Assembly (NCBI GenBank): GCA_937870805.1
Contig: CALMZT010001133.1
Coordinates: forward strand, 1-12,767
Reading direction: 5' to 3'
Length of the DNA stretch: 12,767 nt
From: an uncultured Chloroflexota bacterium
GTDB taxonomy: Bacteria; Chloroflexota; Anaerolineae; Aggregatilineales; Phototrophicaceae
The notes beneath the pieces were generated by a model. The model ran no database searches. It saw only the letters and a program-made list of their open reading frames with translations, and was not told the origin of the DNA. The position numbers and the translations under genes are program-made. This document shows positions 6,801 to 12,767 of this stretch, one piece after another; the first letter of the stretch is position 1, and each line of letters begins with the position of its first letter.

Positions 6801-8052
6801 GCTGTGTCAGATAGGGATCGCTGTCGCGCAGATAAGTGCCAACGGCTGAAGGCACAGTCGCTTCAGGGTCTTGCCGGGGTACCTGACGCGGCAGCGGCAT
6901 TAGATTCTCGTCAAGCCGCAGTTCGTTGCCATAACTCTGTTCCGTTGGCGGCATCGGTTCGGTGGGCAGATAGGGCAGCGACGAATCGACGGCTTGCAGG
7001 ACACCCGTGCCGCCTGTAGTGGGCTGCGGCTGCGATTGTAGATAAGGCGGCGTCGCAGGTATCCACTCGTTATTTTCAAAGCGATACCACGTATCCGTCT
7101 CGACGCCCATCATCCACCACGTTTGATTGTCGTCGAGAATCATCAGTTGGCGTAGTTGATTTTCCAGATCAGGGCGCGAAAGCTGCCCCGCTTGATACAG
7201 GCGGCGCAGTGAGCGAATCTGTTCCTGCGTCTCCTGGAATTTACGCGCGAGTTCCTGCTGTGCCGTGTTGAACCCCTGTGTTGGCGACATCGCCCCTGTG
7301 GTCGATGCGGGTTCTTCGCCGCCCAAACGTGATAACTGCTGGCGGGCGTATTCCTCTGGCGTGATCTCCGTTGTCCCGCTGGGCGTGAACGTACCGACTG
7401 GCGCTTCAGCGCCTTCGAGCGCGGCAAGCTGGCGGCGCGCGTATTCTTCGGGACTCAGCGCCGCACCATCCGCAGTCGTCTGACCTGCCGATTGCAGCAC
7501 CGCGCGTTCAGCAGGCGAGAGCGTGCTGGGGTCTGCGGGCGTTTGGGCAGCAGTTCCAGCAGCAGGCGTCAGCGGTGTAATCAGCGGCGCGCTGGCACCG
7601 GGTGTACCTGCGGGCGCGCCACCGGACGCGAGACTCGCCAGCGCGACTAACTCGCTCATGCTGAAGGTTTCGTCTTCTTCGCCCGCATCTCTTGGCAGAT
7701 CGCCGGAAGCGCGTTCAGCAGAGAGATACAGGCTCACATCTTCGGGCGAAGCAAGTGTTTCGGTTGGCGCATCCGTGATATTCTGCGTTTCGCCGATTTC
7801 CTCGACAGCAGTATCGGGCGCAGTTTCACCCGCCTCATAGATCGTGTCTTCGGGCTTGGGCAGATGCCATGCGCCTTCGGTTTCGGGTTCCGTCGGCAAA
7901 TCAGACGGCAGCGTCGGCGTGGCTGACGACCAACCGCCGGACGCGGTCTTTTTCTCTGGCGCGCGCCAGGGTCCGGTGGTGCTCGGTTGATGCCAGCCGG
8001 GTGAACCACTGCTCGGCGGATTTTCGGGTTTGTTAGCGGGGCGTTCGGACAT
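3832..8052 (-). CDS. Class A penicillin-binding protein (GT51 glycosyltransferase + transpeptidase), very long, with EF-hand loop
   Basis: A 1406-residue bifunctional peptidoglycan synthase, far longer than the usual 700-900. Residues 1-470 are cytoplasmic and Pro/Thr/Glu-rich, with repeated PEEYARxQL peptides (201-208, 232-239), a helical stretch (262-303) and a Trp-rich motif (312-336). One membrane helix lies at about 478-504. GT51 follows: E574 (SENERFYE, where ED is usual), GASTITQQ (605-612), RKREE and ILLLYLNEVYFG. The transpeptidase has S882-AI-K885, S949-L-N951 and K1083-TGTS, so both activities should be intact. A canonical EF-hand loop (D897 to E908) sits just after the active-site serine motif. 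The outer C-terminus has paired cysteines (1156, 1167, 1206, 1254), an Ig-like domain (about 1260-1358) and a Pro/Thr tail. The start has a GAGAGG ribosome site seven bases upstream and a good promoter. It would build peptidoglycan outside the membrane. Confidence 0.95.
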   Translation of the reverse strand: MSERPANKPENPPSSGSPGWHQPSTTGPWRAPEKKTASGGWSSATPTLPSDLPTEPETEGAWHLPKPEDTIYEAGETAPDTAVEEIGETQNITDAPTETLASPEDVSLYLSAERASGDLPRDAGEEDETFSMSELVALASLASGGAPAGTPGASAPLITPLTPAAGTAAQTPADPSTLSPAERAVLQSAGQTTADGAALSPEEYARRQLAALEGAEAPVGTFTPSGTTEITPEEYARQQLSRLGGEEPASTTGAMSPTQGFNTAQQELARKFQETQEQIRSLRRLYQAGQLSRPDLENQLRQLMILDDNQTWWMMGVETDTWYRFENNEWIPATPPYLQSQPQPTTGGTGVLQAVDSSLPYLPTEPMPPTEQSYGNELRLDENLMPLPRQVPRQDPEATVPSAVGTYLRDSDPYLTQPASGTPYSAPTIPSAAIGYEEPVPLGNLVEAPYTPAEAPPVDETSDVIEDARERQRRSAVNMVLVGALVFIGLLLLLGIGVTLAVVIPYNQIATDWRDEVQNLQAYVPQFQTARILDANGGVIAELNSQEANAGARTTLQSLDQVSPYMIFAVVASENERFYEDPGWDPIAITRAFLQNVEANEIVSGASTITQQIARNLILQNTAPTAQRKREELVIAGEIARTYSKNEILLLYLNEVYFGNLAYGVEEASQFYFGRSAATLNFAESAFLTGLIQSPAVYDPVTNRSAAFARTRDIIRQMVSVRCLTFQHGQWAEGQEDAGEPFCIPDNAVRFDDNQEVVGGPVLPQIAEIEARNYTPRDSTVQYPHFVQFVQAQLERDFGTSEIYARGFTVRTTLNPILQDAAQDALTGQVGAMIGTGVNTGAVLVTDPNTGAILAMVGSPDFNNEEIGGQNNYTLSWEQPGSAIKPISYTAALDGIDRNGDGQLSFDEYMTPATILWDVPTVFPGNYQPVNFNGQFLGPVAARYALGNSLNVPAVKVYEFIGNDEFRQMGELLGLTFLPQATFGLPTGVGATEVRLYDMVHAFGTLATGGLRVEPYAIESITDSTGAAVPIPGRAEATAVIRPEVAYLMQNILSDDGARAPQFPPNSILTIRGLPTSNVVAVKTGTSNENRDLWTIGFTRNFVVGVWIGRGDNQPTNGSSFTGAAPIWNAVMTAAVSIQAPAPFSQPAGVGFAQICADTGTLPGANCTNLRNELFIASQPPPPPEQGFVQTIAVDTWTGLRANNFCPDHVTTSTFASINDAAAVNWLNGTGQGRTFAQRLGLPIPLQPAPTGACDLNTPIPVVRVTSPTPGQVVQGSVQITGTISVAQNFSHYEVQLATAANPTSFTIILPANTTQPSSILGTWNTIGTPDGDYILRVVVYSTTGGIINVDIPVRVDNPEPTVIPTLIPSPTFPPSQFLTPLPFDTPIPGQSFGVPTPTATINPGG

Positions 8053-8095
8053 TGCGTGTCCTCTCGATGTTTAGATTCCGTTGGTATTTGTTTCC

Positions 8096-8125
8096 ATTAT
8101 AACGTTAGAGAGGCATGAGGGGCAA
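8096..8125 (-). promoter_or_regulatory. Promoter of the penicillin-binding protein gene
   Basis: On the minus strand TTGCCC (8125-8120) and a perfect TATAAT (8101-8096) are 18 bases apart, about 45 bases before the start codon. The -10 is consensus and the -35 matches at four of six bases, consistent with constitutive vegetative expression. Confidence 0.65.
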
Positions 8126-8135
8126 ACAAATCACC

Positions 8136-8170
8136 AGCAATGAGTAGAAAGCAATGAGCAATGAGAGATT
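8136..8170. repeat. Degenerate heptanucleotide array 3 (AGCAATG units)
   Basis: Five 7-base units: AGCAATG occurs at 8136, 8150 and 8157, with diverged units at 8143 and 8164. The unit differs by one base from the AGCAATC units of the array at 3717. It lies between the divergent penicillin-binding protein and TIR genes. Confidence 0.65.
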
Positions 8171-8192
8171 ATGGATGGCTAGGGCACATCAA

Positions 8193-8211
8193 CGTGTGTG
8201 CGTAACACACG
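8193..8211. promoter_or_regulatory. Perfect palindrome upstream of the TIR operon, possible operator
   Basis: Arms CGTGTGT (8193-8199) and ACACACG (8205-8211) are perfect inverted repeats around a 5-base spacer, a geometry common for dimeric repressor sites. It lies 84 bases before the TIR start, in the 243-base gap from the divergent penicillin-binding protein gene. TTGAAA at 8217 is a possible -35, but no matching -10 was found. The binding protein is unknown. Confidence 0.4.
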
Positions 8212-8295
8212 AGACCTTGAAAAGCCGATGAAAACAGGTGAAAGTTGGGAGAGGTGCGTTATGCTTGAGAGACATCACAACGGAGATAGGGATTT

Positions 8296-9156
8296 ATGGG
8301 CTACGTCTTTATCAGCTACATTTATCGGGATTTCAAGTTCGTCAACGTGCTGGTGGACGAACTGCAAAAGGCAGGCGTGCGCGCGTGGCTCGATGCCCGC
8401 GAGATCAAGCCGGGCGTGGAATGGGGCGACGCGATTGTCGAAGCGTTGAAAGATGCCGATGCGGTGATTTCAGTCGTCAGCATTGATTCGGTACGGCAGG
8501 GTTACATTCAAGCGGAACTCAAACGCGCGCTGTTCCTGAAAAAGCCCGTGATTCCGGTGACGATTGACGAAAGCGGCAAACGCAAGCTGCCCGATTATCT
8601 GCGCGATTTGCAGCCGATTGACGCCCGCGACCCCGATAACGAAGCCGCTGTCAAAGACCGCCGCGACGCCAAACTCTCGGAAGACGCGCTGAAAGACATC
8701 CTCGCGCGCCTGCCGGAGAGCGTGCAAAGCAGCAAGCCTCTCAAGCCGCAAACGCCTAAGTCCAAAGGTTACGTGTTCATCAGCTACGCCCAGGAAGATA
8801 CCGAGTTCGTGGAGAGCCTGCGCCAGTTTCTCAAAGAGCGCGGCTACGGCTATTGGGATTATCAGGACAGCGACAGGAACTATCACACGCAGTTGTTCCT
8901 GGAACTGGAAGAGGTGATTAAAGGCGCGGCGGCAACGTTGAGCGTGCTCTCGCCTGATTGGAAAAAATCACAGTGGGCAGCGAAGGAATATCTGTTCTCG
9001 CAGGAGGTCGGTACGCCTGTGTTCCTGCTGCTGGCGCGCGAGATCGGTCCTACGCTGGTGACAGCGGGCTACACCTATATCGACTTTTCGCATGGCATGG
9101 ACAGCGGCTTTACGAAGCTGGATAAGGAACTGAGAAGGAAGGGATTGATTGAGTAG
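8296..9156 (+). CDS. Tandem double-TIR domain protein
   Basis: A 286-residue cytoplasmic protein made of two TIR domains and little else. TIR 1 covers residues 2-92: YVFISY strand, WLDAREIKPGVEWGDAI loop, ISVVS strand, and Glu74 in YIQAE at the position of the catalytic glutamate. A charged linker (about 93-157) follows, ending in a Ser/Lys/Pro-rich stretch. TIR 2 covers residues 158-265: YVFISYAQED, LSVLSPDW, and W227-AAK-E231, the WxxxE-type motif. TIR domains act as NAD+-cleaving or signal-generating enzymes, or as adaptors; the retained glutamates allow catalysis but do not prove it. No sensor domain or membrane segment is present. The stop overlaps the ribosome site of the DUF4139-type gene, so the two are co-expressed, and the partner may supply sensing. 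A bacterial defence or signalling role is plausible but unproven. Confidence 0.88.
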   Translation: MGYVFISYIYRDFKFVNVLVDELQKAGVRAWLDAREIKPGVEWGDAIVEALKDADAVISVVSIDSVRQGYIQAELKRALFLKKPVIPVTIDESGKRKLPDYLRDLQPIDARDPDNEAAVKDRRDAKLSEDALKDILARLPESVQSSKPLKPQTPKSKGYVFISYAQEDTEFVESLRQFLKERGYGYWDYQDSDRNYHTQLFLELEEVIKGAAATLSVLSPDWKKSQWAAKEYLFSQEVGTPVFLLLAREIGPTLVTAGYTYIDFSHGMDSGFTKLDKELRRKGLIE

Positions 9157-9168
9157 GAGTATACTACG

Positions 9169-11238
9169 ATGGCACAATTACCCATTCGCAAACTGACGCT
9201 CTACAAGCAAGGGATTGGCTATTTTGAGCGACAAGGCATAGTACAAGGTACCACCATTTCGCTGGTCGTGCCGCGTGAAGCAACTAACGACGTTTTGAAA
9301 AGTCTATCCGTCAGCGTTGTGCGTGGCGGGCAGTTATTGAGTATCGACTATGACACGCCGGAAGATAAAGACAAACTGCTCAACGAACTCTCCGTCAAGC
9401 TGAATTCGCGCTCTAGCATGGTCGATCTGCTTGCCAGCTTGCGCGGCAGCCAAGTCAGCTTGCATCTGGATGACGGTCTGAGCGTCGGCGGGCGTGTCGT
9501 CGGCGTGGAGCATTCGCTTGGCGAACAGGCACAAGTGCTGCTGCAAAGTGACGCCTTAAACATGCAGACATGGCAGGTGGCGCGTGTGCGTGGGTTGACG
9601 CTGCATGACGAACGGGCGGCAACGGATGTCAGCTTTTTTCTCGACATCAGCCGCATGGAGCAAACGCGCACGGCATTAACGGTACGCTTGGCGGGCGAAG
9701 AACACGATGTCCAGATGGTATATCTCGCACCCAGCCCAACGTGGCGTGTCAGCTATCGCCTGATTGCTGGCGCAGATGGCAAAGCGCAGTTGTTCGGTTG
9801 GGGTGTGTTTGAGAACAGCCTAGACGAAGATTTAGAAAATGTTGCACTTACACTGAAATCCGGGCGCCCGATTTCGTTTGAATATGGATTGTACGAATCG
9901 CGTACTCCATCACGCCCGGAGGTATCAGATGACCCTTCCTCATTAGAATCAATAGCGGGCAATCCCATGCTTGTAGAGTCGATTGGCTCGCTTGCACATG
10001 ACTTACGCAGCCCTTTGAGCACTATCACAGGTTACGCTGAACTTTTAGCAATGGAAGGGTTAAGCAGTAAGCAGCGCGAGATGCTTCGTGCAATGCAATC
10101 CAGCGTTCAGCGCCTGAATGATACGCTTGACAACTTAATGCAACTTGCTCGTGTAGGTGAGCATGGAAGCGATTTCGCTAGCGGCGCAGGCTTTTATCGT
10201 GCAGGACTGTTAGGCGATTTGAAGGTCAGCGGCAGTTATTTCATGCCTGTGCTGATGAGCAATGCTGAAGCAGAATTTTTGACCTATAATGTTCAGACAC
10301 CCGTGTCGGTACGACGTGGACAGTCTGCTATCGTGCCGATCATCAATGCACGGGTCGATTGCGAACCCCTATGTGTCTACAACCATACGAAGATGCCCAA
10401 TCACCCTCTTCTCGTGTGGCGTTTGTTTAATACGACGGGCACTGCATTGGAACAAGGTCCAGTGACCGTCACTCAAGACGGACAGTATCTGGGGGATGGC
10501 TTGATACGCTTTGCAGGCGTAGGCGACGAGTTGCAAATTCCTTATGCGCTGGAGTTCGGGATTTTAGTCAAGCAAGACTCACGTTCCTTGCCCATTGTGC
10601 TGCGAGAAGTACGGTTCGACGCAAACACACGACAAGCTTCAGTTTTTTATTATGACCAGCAAGAGGAGATGTATACCCTCACCAGCCGCGTCAATCGTGA
10701 CCTCAGTATCCATATTGAACGGCGTGACACTCCCAACAGTGAATACTATGATATGCCTCAGCCTGTGGTCGCCGTACAGGGACATACACGCTGGCTGGTA
10801 AGTGTACCCGCGCACCAAGAAGTGACCTTTACAGTACGCGAACGCCGCAGCACTTATACCAGCGAAGACCCTGCGAAGTGGCAGCCTAAGCGCGTCGAGG
10901 ACTTGCGTGGGGTATTGACGGAGAATGTCTATGCTTTGTTTACACAGTTATTCGCCGAGCGCCAGCAAGCAGCACAAGCTGTGGAGCAGATAAAAGCCCT
11001 GCAAGCGGAGTATGATCAAGTTGTCTCACGACAGGAACAGTTGCGCAAGAACCTCAGCACATTAGGTGATTCTGAGCGGGAAATTGCAATACGGGATCGT
11101 GTGTTGGATGACTTAGAAGTGAGCGAGAACCGCCGCCGCGCCCTGGAAAGTGAAATCGCAAACCTCAATGCCGACGTTAAACAGCGGCAAACTAATCAAA
11201 CAGAGTTGATTAACCAGTTGTTTGCGGCTGAAGCATGA
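9169..11238 (+). CDS. DUF4139-type protein with an embedded HisKA-like phosphoacceptor domain
   Basis: A 689-residue protein. Residues 5-245 match the N-terminal part of DUF4139 (MuiA-related) proteins: TLYKQGIGYFERQG, NDVLKSLSV, LLASLRGSQVSL, YLAPSPTWRVSYRL and ENSLDEDLENVALTLKSGRPISF. The C-terminal beta-rich part resumes at about 365 (TYNVQTPVSVRRGQSAIVPI) and ends in a coiled coil (about 590-685). Between them, about 265-330, lies a histidine-kinase dimerisation segment with H-box SLAHDLRSPLSTITGYAELL (His277) and a second helix (LRAMQSSVQRLNDTLDNLMQLARVG). No N, G1 or G2 ATP-binding motifs follow, so it is not a complete kinase. Family members usually have a low-complexity linker here. 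No signal peptide or membrane helix is seen. AGGAG at 9155-9159 overlaps the TIR stop, indicating translational coupling. The biochemical role is unknown; phosphorylation by a separate kinase is an inference. Confidence 0.85.
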   Translation: MAQLPIRKLTLYKQGIGYFERQGIVQGTTISLVVPREATNDVLKSLSVSVVRGGQLLSIDYDTPEDKDKLLNELSVKLNSRSSMVDLLASLRGSQVSLHLDDGLSVGGRVVGVEHSLGEQAQVLLQSDALNMQTWQVARVRGLTLHDERAATDVSFFLDISRMEQTRTALTVRLAGEEHDVQMVYLAPSPTWRVSYRLIAGADGKAQLFGWGVFENSLDEDLENVALTLKSGRPISFEYGLYESRTPSRPEVSDDPSSLESIAGNPMLVESIGSLAHDLRSPLSTITGYAELLAMEGLSSKQREMLRAMQSSVQRLNDTLDNLMQLARVGEHGSDFASGAGFYRAGLLGDLKVSGSYFMPVLMSNAEAEFLTYNVQTPVSVRRGQSAIVPIINARVDCEPLCVYNHTKMPNHPLLVWRLFNTTGTALEQGPVTVTQDGQYLGDGLIRFAGVGDELQIPYALEFGILVKQDSRSLPIVLREVRFDANTRQASVFYYDQQEEMYTLTSRVNRDLSIHIERRDTPNSEYYDMPQPVVAVQGHTRWLVSVPAHQEVTFTVRERRSTYTSEDPAKWQPKRVEDLRGVLTENVYALFTQLFAERQQAAQAVEQIKALQAEYDQVVSRQEQLRKNLSTLGDSEREIAIRDRVLDDLEVSENRRRALESEIANLNADVKQRQTNQTELINQLFAAEA

Positions 11239-11263
11239 AAACATCTTAAATTTCTGCGCAACT

Positions 11264-12367
11264 CTACGCTATCGCAGGAGCCTCCACGCGCGGTACGCTG
11301 AAGCTGAACGTACTGCTGATGCCCGGCTGGCTTTCTACCCAGATTTTGCCGCCGTGCTGCTCGACAATTGACTTCACAATCGCCAAGCCCAAGCCTGTCC
11401 CTTCGACGGCTTGATGCGCTTTGTCGGCGACGCGATAGAAGCGCTCAAAGACGTGTGGAATATCTTTTGATGGGATGCCGATGCCTGTGTCTTTGACCTT
11501 GACGATGATCTCCGCGCCGACGAGTTCCGCATAGACCGTCACCCGTCCCCCTGCCTGCGTGTATTTGATGGCATTCGACAGCAGATTGTCGAGGACACGC
11601 CGCAGCCCGCTGGTATCGCCCTGTATCAGAACATCCTGAAAATCTGGCTGAAGCTCTAAGGTGATGCCCTGTTTCTGCGCCAGCGGCTTGAGCGTTTCAA
11701 TCACGCCTTCCAGAAAGGGTTTGAGCGCGACCTGCTCCATGTGCAGCCCTTGTCCAGTCTCCAGCTTTGCCAGATCCAGCAAATCGCTAATCAACTCCCG
11801 CATCCGTTCCGCGTTCGTATCGAGGCGCTGGATTAAGTTCTGCCCTGCCTCATCGTCAAGCCGTTGATGCCGTCGCAAGAGATCAATGCCGATCATAATA
11901 CTGGTGAGAGGGCTTTTGAGGTCGTGTGACGCCGTGCCAATGAGTTCATCCTTCATCTTGGAAAGCTGCTCATAGTAGCGCTGCTCTTCCTCACGCAGGC
12001 GTCGCTGCGTTTCGGCTTCGCGCTGTGCCTGCTCGATCTCATAGGTCGTGCGCAAATTCTGCAATTTGATAGCTTGTTCCTGGCTTAACACGGTGTCGCG
12101 GATTTGATGAAACTGTTGATAGTGATACAGCGCCTGCTGAAATGCGCCTTGCTGTTCATAGACTTTCGAGAGTTCTTCGTGCACCTGATAGATCAGGTAT
12201 TTGTAATCGGCTTGCTGCGCCATCGCCAACGCAAGCTGATGTTGTTCCAACGCTTGTGCATACTGCTGCAACAGGTTATGTGGGCTGCCGCACTGCAATT
12301 CCGTACGAAACGCGAAGCGAAAGGAGGTGGCCAAAATTCCCTGGTTGTTCGATCTACGCCTGGTCAA
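11264..12367 (-). CDS. Histidine kinase (TPR-HisKA-HATPase), N-terminus apparently truncated
   Basis: The kinase core is complete: H-box TASHDLKSPLTSI (His148), N-box DNLLSNAIKYT (Asn265), G1 DTGIGIP (Asp293), the F-box HVFERFYR and G2 GTGLGLAI (about 323-330). A coiled coil (about 100-140) joins it to TPR-like helices (about 33-95; YEQQGAFQQALYHYQQF is one repeat). There is no transmembrane helix, so it is cytoplasmic, and no receiver domain. The open frame begins with TTG, and its first 30 residues resemble no TPR or kinase sequence. The TPR homology starts mid-repeat at about residue 31 (near 12277), so the original 5' end was probably lost by deletion or recombination. No promoter or ribosome site is evident. 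The gene converges on the DUF4139-type gene with 25 bases between stops. It may be a relic or an expressed short kinase. Confidence 0.82.
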   Translation of the reverse strand: MTRRRSNNQGILATSFRFAFRTELQCGSPHNLLQQYAQALEQHQLALAMAQQADYKYLIYQVHEELSKVYEQQGAFQQALYHYQQFHQIRDTVLSQEQAIKLQNLRTTYEIEQAQREAETQRRLREEEQRYYEQLSKMKDELIGTASHDLKSPLTSIMIGIDLLRRHQRLDDEAGQNLIQRLDTNAERMRELISDLLDLAKLETGQGLHMEQVALKPFLEGVIETLKPLAQKQGITLELQPDFQDVLIQGDTSGLRRVLDNLLSNAIKYTQAGGRVTVYAELVGAEIIVKVKDTGIGIPSKDIPHVFERFYRVADKAHQAVEGTGLGLAIVKSIVEQHGGKIWVESQPGISSTFSFSVPRVEAPAIA

Positions 12368-12385
12368 GCTCAGCGAGGAATAACA

Positions 12386-12767
12386 ATGAATCGAAGATTA
12401 ATGACATTGCTGCTGTTGGTTGTGCTGATTGTTCCAGTGTTGGCAGTCTGTGGCGCGAGTGACGGCGGGGCTGCTGCGAGTGGCGCTACGGCTCCGGCGA
12501 GTACCGCTGCTAGCGCCGCAGGCAGCACGGCGCCCAGTACCGCCGCCAGCATGGCAGGCAGCGCGGCGGCTAGTGATGTCGCCAGTACCACAGCCAGCGC
12601 GGCTGCGACGGCGGAAGGCGGTACAGATGCAAGCGCTCCGGCAACTGGCGCTCCCGTGAGCGGGAGTGGCTATAGCGGCACACTCAATTACTGGGTGTTG
12701 GGCTATCAGCCGGACGGCGCGAATCAAACCGGCAAGCTGATGGACGCGGCGGTGGCGGCGTTTGAAG
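12386..12767 (+). CDS. ABC transporter solute-binding lipoprotein, N-terminal part (runs off the window)
   Basis: The first 127 residues are present and the frame is open to the window end. MNRR and the hydrophobic stretch LMTLLLLVVLIVPVLAVC form a lipoprotein-type signal with Cys22. The residue before the cysteine is Val where Gly, Ala or Ser is usual. A 70-residue Ala/Ser/Thr/Gly-rich spacer follows, with about three 12-residue repeats (residues 36-71), and would tether the domain to the outer membrane face. The mature fold then starts with YSGTLNYWVLGYQ and MDAAVAAFE, the opening of family 1 extracellular solute-binding proteins, which usually bind sugars and deliver them to an ABC importer. 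GAGG at 12374-12377 is the probable ribosome site. Permease genes would be expected downstream. The ligand cannot be told from this fragment. Confidence 0.78.
   Translation, partial: MNRRLMTLLLLVVLIVPVLAVCGASDGGAAASGATAPASTAASAAGSTAPSTAASMAGSAAASDVASTTASAAATAEGGTDASAPATGAPVSGSGYSGTLNYWVLGYQPDGANQTGKLMDAAVAAFE

Noticed and set aside
7523..7840. Ala/Gly/Ser-rich plus-strand open frame opposite the N-terminus of the penicillin-binding protein
   Set aside because: Explained by the biased composition of the repeat-rich N-terminal coding region on the other strand.
8470..8886. 138-codon minus-strand open frame inside the TIR gene
   Set aside because: Antisense to two well-conserved TIR domains; no independent evidence.
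12142..12462. 106-codon plus-strand open frame spanning the kinase 5' end and lipoprotein start
   Set aside because: Overlaps both genes in another frame and shows no family features. The lipoprotein frame starting at 12386 has a signal peptide and ribosome site.

Overview
The window looks like a moderately high-GC bacterial chromosome, most probably a member of the Chloroflexota. This is an inference from gene style, not from a marker gene. The signs are a very long class A penicillin-binding protein with a Pro/Thr/Glu-rich cytoplasmic front end, a DUF4139-type protein, a TPR-linked histidine kinase, a solute-binding lipoprotein with an Ala/Ser/Thr linker, and short degenerate heptanucleotide repeats between genes. 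No rRNA, tRNA, CRISPR array or transposase was seen.

Left part (1-3193). A SixA-like phosphohistidine phosphatase is followed by an AT-rich gene-poor stretch. Then comes a ParD/ParE toxin-antitoxin pair whose antitoxin is intact and whose toxin is broken by a one-base frameshift. A possible small secreted peptide follows. A divergent pair comes next: a small XRE-type repressor on the minus strand and a BRO-N-type antirepressor-like protein on the plus strand. They are separated by a near-consensus sigma-70 promoter carrying two spaced repeats, which looks like a phage-style switch.

Middle part (3194-8160). A Nudix hydrolase carries an in-frame palindromic repeat inside its coding region. It converges, across a hairpin terminator, on a 1406-residue class A penicillin-binding protein. 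That protein has complete glycosyltransferase and transpeptidase motifs and a canonical EF-hand calcium loop next to the transpeptidase active site.

Right part (8160-12767). A two-gene plus-strand operon encodes a protein with two TIR domains and a DUF4139-type protein. A histidine-kinase dimerisation/phosphoacceptor (HisKA) segment with an intact H-box is embedded in the middle of the DUF4139 protein, without an ATPase domain. This operon is the best candidate for an undescribed system. Converging on it is a HisKA/HATPase histidine kinase whose TPR front end appears cut off. The window ends in the start of an ABC-transporter solute-binding lipoprotein.

A recurring feature is degenerate arrays with a 7-base period in three separate intergenic spots (around 713, 3717 and 8136). 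With the palindromic insert in the Nudix gene and the CGCCAAG repeats after the BRO gene, they suggest a genome rich in small dispersed repeats.
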